Shown: one piece after another, positions 15,285 through 21,907 of the stretch
Numbering within the stretch: the first letter of the stretch is position 1
Layout: every line of letters begins with the position of its first letter
IMG/VR virus record: IMGVR_UViG_3300042288_001076
Location: 1 to 32,449 of that record
Length of the DNA: 32,449 nucleotides
Origin: a virus
Strand: one strand, 5' to 3'
Made by a program: the position numbers and the translations under genes
Notes under the pieces: model-generated
Told to the model about the DNA's origin: nothing
What the model saw: the letters and a program-made list of their open reading frames with translations, nothing else
The model's database searches: none

Positions 15285-16375
15285 TAGAATTCCTCCAATT
15301 CTGTCATAGCCTGCTCCACATGAGCAACCTGGCGACGTTGACGCAAATAATCATACGCAACACTCTTAGCCACCCGAACAGTCTGCCCATACTCGTCCAC
15401 CACATTCTCAATACGACGCACACGACCCGTACCAGCATCAATCCGATAATCAATATCGTCCACCAAATCACACGGAGGCCGCTTATTTTTCACCAAAGAA
15501 ACCGTGACCGTATCCAAATCCCTGGGCAGATCAACCGTTTCGATCTGGCGGATACGGGACTTGTATTCCTCAATCATTTTCGGATTACTAGAGTTAGCAA
15601 TCTTTTCTTCCAACATCGTCAACATCGCCATGTGCATATATTTCTTGCGACGCACACCAATAACATGGGTTGCCTGCTGCTCGCCACCAAACGAACCACT
15701 ATCAATCTGCATCTTACGACCACCCGAACCCGAGGTTCGGGAAGTCTGATGCAACACAAACAGGGCGACATGCTGCCGTTTGCCCCATGCCTTCAGTGCA
15801 GTCATCTTGGACTTCACATCGTCTGGGCCTTCCAACAATTCGGCATAATCGAAAATCACACCTTTCGGTTTCTGTCCGAAAGCGTGGAACACTTCATCCA
15901 ACATGTTGTCCATATCGACCACAGACACCGACTCGTCAAAAATGGCGAGTTGACTGTAACGTTCCGCAGTACCAACCAGCAGGTCACGGGCCGACTTGTC
16001 GTCGGCCTGGATGCGACGTTCCAATTCTAGTGCGCCGACACCGTGCAGGGCACTGGTCAGTTTTGTTAGCACCAATGGTCGTGTCTCGTCAGGGGTGAAC
16101 AACACCATCGGTGTGTCAGGGTTGTTTAACAGTAGTTCTGTAGCAACCAACGTTTTGCCGCTATGGGTGAAACCTTGAATCAATGTGAGTTCGCCTGGGG
16201 CGGTGCCACGCATTGCCGCATCCAGTTCGGGGATGCCTGTGTAGACACGTTCTGACGGGGTGGATGCCCACGAAATGTATTCGTCGGCCGCTTCTTTCAA
16301 CGGCCTGTAATGGGCGTATGCGTTGTGTAGGTTGATGTTGTCTAGACGGTTGAGAATGTCTAGTTCGTCAGTCAC
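15284..16375 (-). CDS. DnaB/RecA-fold replicative helicase, 363 aa
   Basis: RecA-fold ATPase: the segment TGIPELDAAMRGTAPGELTL, Walker A GFTHSGKT (residues 68-75), FTPDE after strand 2 (likely catalytic Glu), Walker B GVIFDYAEL (172-180) and an ALFVLHQTSR sensor. Length and layout match short phage DnaB-like helicases lacking the N-terminal primase-interaction domain. The C-terminal ~100 residues are basic and helical. It unwinds the fork together with the AEP primase downstream. The ATG overlaps the upstream stop (ATGA). Confidence 0.85.
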   Translation of the reverse strand: MTDELDILNRLDNINLHNAYAHYRPLKEAADEYISWASTPSERVYTGIPELDAAMRGTAPGELTLIQGFTHSGKTLVATELLLNNPDTPMVLFTPDETRPLVLTKLTSALHGVGALELERRIQADDKSARDLLVGTAERYSQLAIFDESVSVVDMDNMLDEVFHAFGQKPKGVIFDYAELLEGPDDVKSKMTALKAWGKRQHVALFVLHQTSRTSGSGGRKMQIDSGSFGGEQQATHVIGVRRKKYMHMAMLTMLEEKIANSSNPKMIEEYKSRIRQIETVDLPRDLDTVTVSLVKNKRPPCDLVDDIDYRIDAGTGRVRRIENVVDEYGQTVRVAKSVAYDYLRQRRQVAHVEQAMTELEEF

Positions 16376-16722
16376 TTGTTGATAGTCTCCACGTTAGCAG
16401 TGTCAGGGATAATCAGGGTGTGAACGGGTGTCAGCACTTCGGGTTCTGGCACGTCTGCCAGGGTGTTCAAGAAGTCGGCTACACGGTCACTGTGGCCGAA
16501 CATTTGAGCGTTCTGGAACATTACCATGAACGTTACGGCAAGTTCGATGGTCATGTTCGGATCGAACTTGGCGATCAACGAACCGTTTTCCTGTCCAGTG
16601 GGTTGTGCCCAAATCCCGTATCCTTCGATGATACCGTTTTCGTCAGAAATTTCGGCGAGATGAAATTCGATGGTGGTGTCACCGAATGGGGTTACGAACC
16701 CCAGTTCGCTATGAATGTTCAT
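16372..16722 (-). CDS. hypothetical protein, 116 aa
   Basis: ATG at 16722 with AAGGAG 5-6 nt upstream, 24 nt after the tRNA gene. The product begins MNIHSELGFVTPFGDTTIEF, is beta-rich in the first 60 residues and helical and acidic in the second half. The same frame is open upstream through the tRNA gene but without a proper start. Co-transcribed with the helicase (4-nt overlap). No family recognised. Confidence 0.6.
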   Translation of the reverse strand: MNIHSELGFVTPFGDTTIEFHLAEISDENGIIEGYGIWAQPTGQENGSLIAKFDPNMTIELAVTFMVMFQNAQMFGHSDRVADFLNTLADVPEPEVLTPVHTLIIPDTANVETINK

Positions 16723-16746
16723 GTTGCTCCTTATGTTTGTGGGTGG

Positions 16747-16832
16747 TGGTGTCGGTGGAGAGAGTCGAACTCTCATGCCCATAGGGCGACACATTTTGAG
16801 TGTGTTGCGTCTGCCTGTTTCGCCACACCGAC
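16747..16832 (-). tRNA. tRNA-Leu (CAA)
   Basis: Complete class II tRNA: 7-bp acceptor (GTCGGTG / CACCGAC), D-arm, anticodon stem ACACA/TGTGT with loop CTCAAAA (anticodon CAA), a variable arm GCCC-TAT-GGGC, T-arm GAGAG-TTCGACT-CTCTC, discriminator A and an encoded CCA (16747-16749). It reads TTG, the dominant Leu codon of the virion genes. It lies inside the leftward operon between the 116-aa gene and a 179-aa gene. Confidence 0.95.
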
Positions 16833-16854
16833 ATTCTCCTGTCAGGAATCTTAC

Positions 16855-16884
16855 CTGATACCACAGTCACGTTCACCGTGGCAA
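16855..16884 (-). promoter_or_regulatory. possible leftward promoter before tRNA-Leu
   Basis: Read leftward: -35 TTGCCA (16879-16884), an 18-nt spacer, -10 TATCAG (16855-16860), 23 nt before the tRNA 5' end. A degenerate copy of the palindrome family (CTCCTGTCAGGAA, 16836-16848) lies between it and the tRNA. Only motif evidence. Confidence 0.3.
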
Positions 16885-16946
16885 ACTACGCATCAGATCA
16901 GGAAGGAGAAGATCGCCCTTTAAGGCGTTCATCCCCCGAACTTGCG

Positions 16947-17486
16947 TCACTTCGGAGGCCAGAAAGGCTTAGGTTCCCCATCCTTACCGTGACCCGTACC
17001 GCCACGGGGCACAGCCTCCTTGAAATGCGGCTGCTTCGTGCCAGCCGCCTTACGACGGTTATCCCACACAGCGGTGATACCGTCACGGGCGCAGGCTTCT
17101 TCCAGCCAGGCAGGCAACGGGCCGTCCTGATCGGTCGGGTTCATAACCCGAACCGAACCTGCCGACGTACTACTAGTCCCAGGGAAAGCACGTTCCACAG
17201 CGGCCTGAGCTGACCCGACGTTCGTGACGTTCGGTGCGTGCTTCTCACGCACAACCATCGACTCGGGGTCAAGTTCATGTTCAACACCCAACTGGTCGAA
17301 CACGGCCACTGAGGCAACCATGAACAGTTCGCTGAGCAGGTCACCAACCTTGATCGGGTCAAGGTCGGCATCCAACGTGTCGGACTGTACCCATGCGGTT
17401 GCTTCGGTTGTCCCATAATTTCCGTCAGAAATCTTACGGGAGAACGATACCGAAATCTTGCGGTCGTTGCTGGTGGTGTCGGTCAT
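16947..17486 (-). CDS. possible ssDNA-binding/replication accessory protein, 179 aa
   Basis: The N-terminal half is beta-rich (RKISVSFSRKISDGNYG ... TTEATAWVQ) and followed by a helix; the middle is Ser/Gly/Asn-rich and the C-terminus carries LPAWLEEACARDGITAVWDN, RRKAAG and PHFKEAV, ending PFWPPK. The layout (beta core, flexible linker, short conserved tail) and its place beside helicase, primase and nuclease suggest a ssDNA-binding-like protein, but I cannot show an OB fold by eye. Start: ATG 17486 has AAGG 9 nt upstream; GTG 17492 overlaps the previous stop and is an alternative. Confidence 0.6.
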   Translation of the reverse strand: MTDTTSNDRKISVSFSRKISDGNYGTTEATAWVQSDTLDADLDPIKVGDLLSELFMVASVAVFDQLGVEHELDPESMVVREKHAPNVTNVGSAQAAVERAFPGTSSTSAGSVRVMNPTDQDGPLPAWLEEACARDGITAVWDNRRKAAGTKQPHFKEAVPRGGTGHGKDGEPKPFWPPK

Positions 17487-17488
17487 GG

Positions 17489-17857
17489 TCACTTGCCTTT
17501 CTTGTTGGTCTTGCTGGTGGGATGGTTGTTGCGTGCCGCACGCCTGTTGGCGTGCCAGCCAGCCTTGACGGCTGCACGTTCACACAGCCGTCGGAACTCT
17601 GCCTCATACTCGTTATTGAACTCGCGTTCGTCGGCGTGGGGATACCGCCCACCCTCAAACCAAGCATTGTAAGTGTTGTCGTATGCTTCATTCTCCAAAC
17701 CCGAGAGCGTCCTCCAACGTCGAATCGACATGCCCTGATAGATGGTTGCCATCGGCACACCACCAACCATTTTCGCACCCTTGTTACGCTTACTGTTTGC
17801 GCTGATCTTCACAGTTTCTACTCCTTGAAACTCGTCGTCGTTGAAATAGTTACCCAT
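17489..17857 (-). CDS. basic hypothetical protein, 122 aa
   Basis: ATG at 17857 with RBS GGAGG 6 nt upstream. The product begins MGNYFNDDEFQGVETVKISA and ends with a strongly basic tail (HANRRAARNNHPTSKTNKKG), a possible nucleic-acid-binding end. The middle (MSIRRWRTLSGLENEAYDNT) is helical. It lies between the RecB/Cas4-like nuclease and the putative SSB-like gene, overlapping the latter's GTG. Unknown family. Confidence 0.6.
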   Translation of the reverse strand: MGNYFNDDEFQGVETVKISANSKRNKGAKMVGGVPMATIYQGMSIRRWRTLSGLENEAYDNTYNAWFEGGRYPHADEREFNNEYEAEFRRLCERAAVKAGWHANRRAARNNHPTSKTNKKGK

Positions 17858-17885
17858 CGGGAACCTCCACATGATACAGGGAATG

Positions 17886-18761
17886 TTACACCCATGTTTC
17901 TCCCGAAACATGAGAACCTTTACACACATCAAAAAACGTACACCACTTAGGGGAACACAACACATGCTGATCGTCCAACGGCCACTCACGATCCAAACCC
18001 ATATTGTACGCAAAGTTCACCAAACGGTGAACAACCGTTTCCAACCATGACCAATTATTCGCAGACCGAACAACAGACACCGTTTGAGGTTGCTCATCCA
18101 AATTGTTGTTTCTGACAAAAACTTTGAACAAGAACTCTACCTGGCCGTTACTGTCAGGAACAACCAGACCTGACTGGACTGCTGCCCAAGTGTACACGTC
18201 AGGTTGCCGTCCCCAACGCTGGTATTCCCATCGACGGTATTCGCTGCCAGCCGTTTTCCAATCCCACACCTGATTGTTGTAAACAATGTCGGCAGTACCA
18301 CTGAGGTAGACGGGGATTTCTTCTTGCCGTTTCCCAAACTTTTTTACTGGTACAGTGGTGAATGGCAGATCGAATCCCCATTCGATCAACGGCGCATTGG
18401 CACTATACAGTAGTTCGTGTCGTTCGTTGGAACGATACCATTTCGATGCCAGGTTTGCCAGCATGTCGATTGCGCGGTCATGCGTGTTGAATGACGACAG
18501 GGCGTAGGGTCGGCCATCGGCAGCGTATTCTTCCAGTAGTTCCAGGTAGATGCGTGCAGCGTTACCGCGTGCATCGTATTCGGTTTCGTACAGGTTGCCG
18601 TACAGTTCGTGTTCGATGACGGCGTGTAGTGCGGTGCCTACGGTCGCTGCGTCGTTTTCGATGCGTGGCCCGACAGCGACGGTTTCTAGTCGCAGTTTTT
18701 CTAGGCAATGATTTTTCAGGTCGGATTGGTGGATGTGGATTCCGTTTTCGTCAAACTTCAC
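17886..18761 (-). CDS. RecB/Cas4-like PD-(D/E)XK exonuclease with probable Fe-S cluster, 291 aa
   Basis: Motifs in order: TVGTALHAVIEHEL (H46, motif I), YLSGTADIVYNNQVWDWKTA (D158; D167-x-K169, motifs II/III) and a QxxxY helix (Q186...Y190). One N-terminal Cys (C19) and three C-terminal cysteines (CSPKWCTFFDVC: C269, C274, C280) match the four-cysteine iron-sulphur pattern of Cas4/AddB-type nucleases. This predicts a single-strand or end-processing exonuclease for recombination. The GTG at 18761 is chosen: AGGAGG lies 6 nt upstream and it overlaps the upstream stop by 11 nt. An ATG at 18791 has no RBS. Confidence 0.8.
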   Translation of the reverse strand: MKFDENGIHIHQSDLKNHCLEKLRLETVAVGPRIENDAATVGTALHAVIEHELYGNLYETEYDARGNAARIYLELLEEYAADGRPYALSSFNTHDRAIDMLANLASKWYRSNERHELLYSANAPLIEWGFDLPFTTVPVKKFGKRQEEIPVYLSGTADIVYNNQVWDWKTAGSEYRRWEYQRWGRQPDVYTWAAVQSGLVVPDSNGQVEFLFKVFVRNNNLDEQPQTVSVVRSANNWSWLETVVHRLVNFAYNMGLDREWPLDDQHVLCSPKWCTFFDVCKGSHVSGETWV

Positions 18762-18939
18762 GACGGGCCTCCTGGGATTCGGCCAATGCAATCTCGTTGG
18801 CGACCTGCCGCAACTCGTCCGTCAGCCGCTCCGCCTCAGCACGCAGCCGTTCGATCTCGTCGGCGGCAGTCTGGTTCATGTCGTCTTGCGGAAGGCCGAC
18901 AGCAGCACGCCGCAGCCGCTCCACGATGTCGTCAGCCAC
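18751..18939 (-). CDS. small 'IVERLR...EIERLR' coiled-coil protein, 62 aa
   Basis: GTG start at 18939 within the recurrent junction (GGAGGACGCCCGCCGTGG). The product ADDIVERLRRAAVGLP ... AADEIERLRAEAERLT ... ESQEARREV has two amphipathic arginine-rich helices, a pattern seen in many small phage proteins that often sit at the N-terminus of mosaic early genes. It is a paralogue of the 84-aa gene upstream. Function unknown, probably a dimerising helix bundle. Confidence 0.6.
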   Translation of the reverse strand: MADDIVERLRRAAVGLPQDDMNQTAADEIERLRAEAERLTDELRQVANEIALAESQEARREV

Positions 18940-19099
18940 GGCGGGCGTCCTCCCAGTGAACAACGGTCATAGCCATGCAAGACCAACACCCGCCGCACGG
19001 AGGCCATGATCGGCAGTCGCTGCGGTGGTCAGCGGCGGTGTGATGGCTGTCCTCGTTGGCGTCGTCGTGCGCTTTGCACTTGCACAGGTCCTCAGCCAC
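18932..19099 (-). CDS. Cys/His-rich zinc-binding protein, 55 aa
   Basis: GTG start at 19099 at the recurrent junction (AGGAGGCCCGTCGTGG). It contains CKCKAHDDANEDSHHTAADH and a second cluster CRSWPPCGGCWSC, giving at least six cysteines and several histidines, so one or two zinc sites are likely. It ends EDARRG, again encoded by the junction that starts the next gene. Unknown family. Confidence 0.55.
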   Translation of the reverse strand: MAEDLCKCKAHDDANEDSHHTAADHRSDCRSWPPCGGCWSCMAMTVVHWEDARRG

Positions 19100-19346
19100 G
19101 ACGGGCCTCCTGGTGTGCGATCCGTTCCGCACGGCGGTGAACGATCATTCGGAACGGGCGTGGCACTGCCAGCAGTAGGTGCGACACCTCCAACACGAGA
19201 TGTTCATTCCACCCGTCGCGATCTCGCACTGTCTGACGCAGCCGTTCGATCTCGGCGGCGGCATTGCTGTAGAGCGATGCAATGGATGGGATCGGTACTG
19301 TTTGGTGCGCTTCCCGCAGCCGCTCCACGATGTCATCACCGCTCAC
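19092..19346 (-). CDS. 'IVERLR...EIERLR' coiled-coil protein, 84 aa
   Basis: GTG start at 19346 (junction GAGGCCCGTCGTGAGCGG). The product SGDDIVERLREAHQTV ... NAAAEIERLRQTVRDRDGWN has the same two-helix layout as the 62-aa gene, then a hydrophobic Leu/Val-rich segment (HLVLEVSHLLLAVPRPFRMI) and the EARRG end. The two genes flank the Cys-rich gene, suggesting duplication or shuffling. Confidence 0.6.
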   Translation of the reverse strand: MSGDDIVERLREAHQTVPIPSIASLYSNAAAEIERLRQTVRDRDGWNEHLVLEVSHLLLAVPRPFRMIVHRRAERIAHQEARRG

Positions 19347-19722
19347 GACGGGCCTCGGTATCTGACAGAAACCCTGTGGTGCCGTCAGGCAACAAGAACA
19401 ACACACCAAGCCGCTCCGCAGGATGATGGGTGGCAAAATGGTTGGCGGATTCCAAAGAATCGTGATACCAGTCCCCGTCGTAAACGTTCACATACCGTGC
19501 CTTACCGTACGGGGCAAGCGTATACGAATAATTGAACATGTTAACCTTCATTACGTCCATAAACGTGTGCCCATTATCCCTGGTCGCCTGATACATCACA
19601 TAGCCTTCGGCTACCGTCACCACACGGGCCATCTTGGTATAGGCGTCAGGTTCACGGGGAACAAAAATCTCGTTCGCTACGGGGGCCGACCAGTCGTTCT
19701 CGTAGTTCGGCTTATCAGTCAT
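19336..19722 (-). CDS. hypothetical protein, 128 aa
   Basis: ATG at 19722 with AAGGAG upstream. The product has a beta-rich core (VVTVAEGYVMYQATRDNG ... YGKARYVNVYDGDWYHDS) and ends GVLFLLPDGTTGFLSDTEAR plus RER. The FLSDTEARRER end contains a palindrome variant (TATCTGACAGAAA, 19359-19371) and the recurrent junction. The frame is open further upstream but without an RBS. No family recognised. Confidence 0.6.
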   Translation of the reverse strand: MTDKPNYENDWSAPVANEIFVPREPDAYTKMARVVTVAEGYVMYQATRDNGHTFMDVMKVNMFNYSYTLAPYGKARYVNVYDGDWYHDSLESANHFATHHPAERLGVLFLLPDGTTGFLSDTEARRER

Positions 19723-20081
19723 TGTACTACTCCTTTGCGGTTCGCCCTGGATTGGGCCATACGACACTTCGATGAACAAGTGGTGTGAGTCGAATGGTTC
19801 TTCACCATCTCCTGCCCACACCAACCACATGCCACAAGGCGTGTAAACGATTCAAACATGCCCAGCCGCAACACCATATAATCATAGATGTTGCGGGCCG
19901 ACACAACATCATCATCCAACACATCCAACGCATGTTGATGAAACAGGTGTGGCCCTGGAATGATCGGGGCCACCGTCTTGACCACAACGTCACACAAACA
20001 GTCGGGCGCACCGTGGGTGGCGCATCCGACGTTCGTAAGGGTGGGCTGATATTTCGGGTAGGTTCGGTTCAACGTTTTCAT
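19719..20081 (-). CDS. protein with C-terminal zinc finger, 120 aa
   Basis: ATG at 20081, RBS AAAGG 9 nt upstream. The C-terminal part CGWCGQEMVKNHSTHTTCSS, then KCRMAQSRANRKG, is a Cys4 zinc finger with a basic tail, like small DNA-binding fingers. The N-terminal half carries CATHGAPDCLC, possibly a second site. It is the first gene after terminator 20138-20175. A regulatory or DNA-binding role is inferred. Confidence 0.6.
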   Translation of the reverse strand: MKTLNRTYPKYQPTLTNVGCATHGAPDCLCDVVVKTVAPIIPGPHLFHQHALDVLDDDVVSARNIYDYMVLRLGMFESFTRLVACGWCGQEMVKNHSTHTTCSSKCRMAQSRANRKGVVQ

Positions 20082-20137
20082 AACGTTGCCTTTCGTTCAA
20101 GGTGGATGATACCACATTTTTGTCAGAAACCTTAGGG

Positions 20138-20175
20138 GTGGGGGACGGAACCTGGACGCATGTTCCGTCCCCCAC
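20138..20175 (-). terminator. leftward terminator hairpin
   Basis: 14-bp perfect stem (GTGGGGGACGGAAC / complement) with a 10-nt loop, 12 nt after the stop of the 136-aa gene. No long U-run follows. Palindrome variant TTTTTGTCAGAAA (20117-20129) lies just downstream, before the next gene. Confidence 0.65.
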
Positions 20176-20187
20176 GATCATGTAATT

Positions 20188-20598
20188 CTAGAACTGCCAG
20201 ACAGGATCGGTGGTGCCGATACTATACAAATCCCACAATCCACTAGCCTCCATGTCCGCAACCCAAGCCGTAACCTGGGCGGCAGGCACAGTAACCCATG
20301 CCACACAATTCGGCTGCACACGACTAATGAACGTTAGCGGAAACATGCCACCGTCTTTCAACATGTCCACCAGATCATCCTTGTAGGCATGGTAGTTGCT
20401 GTAGGCTACCAGGGTGTCCACAGGACGGAACGGGTGGACTGCTTGGACGGCTACGGCTGCGTCAGCGGCCGACATGTATTCGACTTCTGGCATGTCGATA
20501 CGGGCATCGTAGATGCTGTGGATGCGGGCCAGGTATTCGTGCCCGTTACACAGCCCTACAAGGGGCACAGGACAGGCGAACGATGCAAGGTTGCTCAC
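20188..20598 (-). CDS. hypothetical protein, 136 aa
   Basis: GTG start at 20598 overlaps the upstream stop (GTGA), with GGAAGGA upstream. The product begins SNLASFACPVPLVGLCNG, has an Ala/Val-rich helix (SAADAAVAVQAVHPFRP) and ends GLWDLYSIGTTDPVWQF. No motif recognised. Last gene before a strong terminator hairpin. Confidence 0.6.
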   Translation of the reverse strand: MSNLASFACPVPLVGLCNGHEYLARIHSIYDARIDMPEVEYMSAADAAVAVQAVHPFRPVDTLVAYSNYHAYKDDLVDMLKDGGMFPLTFISRVQPNCVAWVTVPAAQVTAWVADMEASGLWDLYSIGTTDPVWQF

Positions 20599-21200
20599 AG
20601 TGCGTCATCCTTCCAGATGGCTTCCTGAGCGGCCATCGTGACACGCAACACTTCCAGCAAGAACTCCAACATGCCTGGCACCTTGCGAATATTAGCCATG
20701 TCGTCACCCATTTTGGCAACCATTTCACCGATAACAATTTCGGTGAACAGAAACTCTGCCTGCCGATCAGCAGACAACTTGCCGTCGGTTTCTGCCAAAA
20801 ACTTCTCAACATCAAAGAAGGTTCCCTTGAACAAGGTTTGACCGTATTCGGCTTGCATGTCGGCCAGTTGGGCCAACCAGTTGCGGTCTGCAAGGGTGGC
20901 GAGCAGCCCGATACCGTAATTCGGGGTAGAGTTGAAGTCATCGTGGGCTTCGATGGTCGCCTGGGCGACCACATCGCTACGGTCGGCGTTGGTCAGTTCG
21001 ACCACCAGTCGGGCACAACTGTCGTTGTGGCGACGGGTACGCCATGCGTAAGGTGCGGCATCCAACGGGCCGAACGTGACCGTCAAAGTCACCCCGTCGC
21101 AAATACCGTTAGGGAACGCTGTCGGGAGAGTTTGGACAAACTCGTCCCACTTGTTGACGTATTCGCTGTTCGGCTTGATGAAAAAGATTTCGTTAGACAC
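20595..21200 (-). CDS. hypothetical protein, 201 aa
   Basis: GTG start at 21200 with GGAAGGA about 11 nt upstream, after a structured ~150-nt leader. The N-terminal half is beta-rich (CDGVTLTVTFGPLDAAPYAW), the C-terminal half helical and acidic. It is first in a two-gene unit with the 136-aa gene. No known family; the structured leader and own terminator suggest separately tuned expression. Confidence 0.6.
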   Translation of the reverse strand: MSNEIFFIKPNSEYVNKWDEFVQTLPTAFPNGICDGVTLTVTFGPLDAAPYAWRTRRHNDSCARLVVELTNADRSDVVAQATIEAHDDFNSTPNYGIGLLATLADRNWLAQLADMQAEYGQTLFKGTFFDVEKFLAETDGKLSADRQAEFLFTEIVIGEMVAKMGDDMANIRKVPGMLEFLLEVLRVTMAAQEAIWKDDAL

Positions 21201-21224
21201 AGTGAACGTGTCCTTCCAGTTTAA

Positions 21225-21302
21225 CCACCGTAAGGTGGGATATATCTACCGTTTAGATATACCATACAAGACACAACTATGGCTGTAGCCATGTCCTGTA
21301 TG
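21225..21302 (-). promoter_or_regulatory. structured 5' leader with three stacked hairpins
   Basis: Between the terminator (21355-21378) and the GTG at 21200 are three hairpins: 21225-21238 (5-bp stem, 4-nt loop), 21241-21261 (8-bp TATATCTA/TAGATATA stem, loop CCGTT) and a long imperfect one at 21263-21302 whose middle can fold as ATGGC-TGTA-GCCAT. A palindrome variant (21321-21333) lies upstream. The arrangement suggests an mRNA leader controlling stability or translation. Confidence 0.5.
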
Positions 21303-21354
21303 CTACATCTAGCAGGATTATTTCTGACAAACATTAGGGGCTACTAGGGGCTTC

Positions 21355-21378
21355 ATCTCCCCCCTTTCGGGGGGAGAT
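21355..21378 (-). terminator. strong hairpin terminator
   Basis: Perfect 10-bp stem (ATCTCCCCCC / GGGGGGAGAT) with loop TTTC on the + strand, in the gap downstream of the 83-aa gene (stop 21463). It would end the leftward transcript that begins near 22.8 kb. Confidence 0.7.
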
Positions 21379-21462
21379 TCTAGCCTTTAGCATCTTTACA
21401 AGTTCTAGTATAGCGAGGTTGTTACACACCCCCACCAGACTTGTGTGTGACGTTCGTCACAG

Positions 21463-21714
21463 TCAATCGTACCACGGGTACGCTGGCACATCCTGCTTCG
21501 ACAACCATTCCTCCGCATCATCAAACACATCATATGCGGCATCCTGACGGGCAACCCACTCGTCATAGCCGTCATCGTCCTCGCCAGGGAACGGCTCATG
21601 GTCGGCACCGTACAATTCGGTGTAACGCTCATACGCTTCACGTTCCCTGTCCAAAAACACCTCCCCGAACCCTGTCCGAATCTCGTCGGCATCAAACTCG
21701 TAATAGTTAATCAT
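21463..21714 (-). CDS. acidic hypothetical protein, 83 aa
   Basis: ATG at 21714 with GGGAGG 8 nt upstream. The product is strongly acidic and aromatic: MINYYEFDADEIRTGFGEVF, PFPGEDDDGYDEWVARQDAA, YDVFDDAEEWLS, ending PAYPWYD. Charge and size are compatible with a DNA-mimic or inhibitor protein, as inference only. Its start codon lies in a half palindrome site (CATGTCAGAAAC). Confidence 0.6.
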   Translation of the reverse strand: MINYYEFDADEIRTGFGEVFLDREREAYERYTELYGADHEPFPGEDDDGYDEWVARQDAAYDVFDDAEEWLSKQDVPAYPWYD

Positions 21715-21715
21715 G

Positions 21716-21907
21716 TCAGAAACCTCCCAGGTTTCGGATAACGTTCGCCACAGTAGCGAACACCAACAGTGTACCAAACCAACCAGCAGCCCACAACCCG
21801 AGCCGCACATTAATTCTGTCAGAAATCCCCAACACTTCCCGCACCGTAGCCACCCCCAACATGATACATGGGGGCAGCCACAACAACAACCCGACCAGCC
21901 ACAACAT
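21716..21907 (-). CDS. two-TM membrane protein, 63 aa
   Basis: The ATG at 21907 overlaps the upstream stop (TGATG). Two hydrophobic helices: LWLVGLLLWLPPCIMLGVA (residues ~2-20) and GLWAAGWFGTLLVFATVANV (~37-57), joined by a polar loop (REVLGISDRINVR). A hairpin-type membrane protein; in this position it may be a superinfection-exclusion or membrane accessory of the VWA/MoxR pair. The loop contains palindrome variant 21813-21825. Confidence 0.6.
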   Translation of the reverse strand: MLWLVGLLLWLPPCIMLGVATVREVLGISDRINVRLGLWAAGWFGTLLVFATVANVIRNLGGF

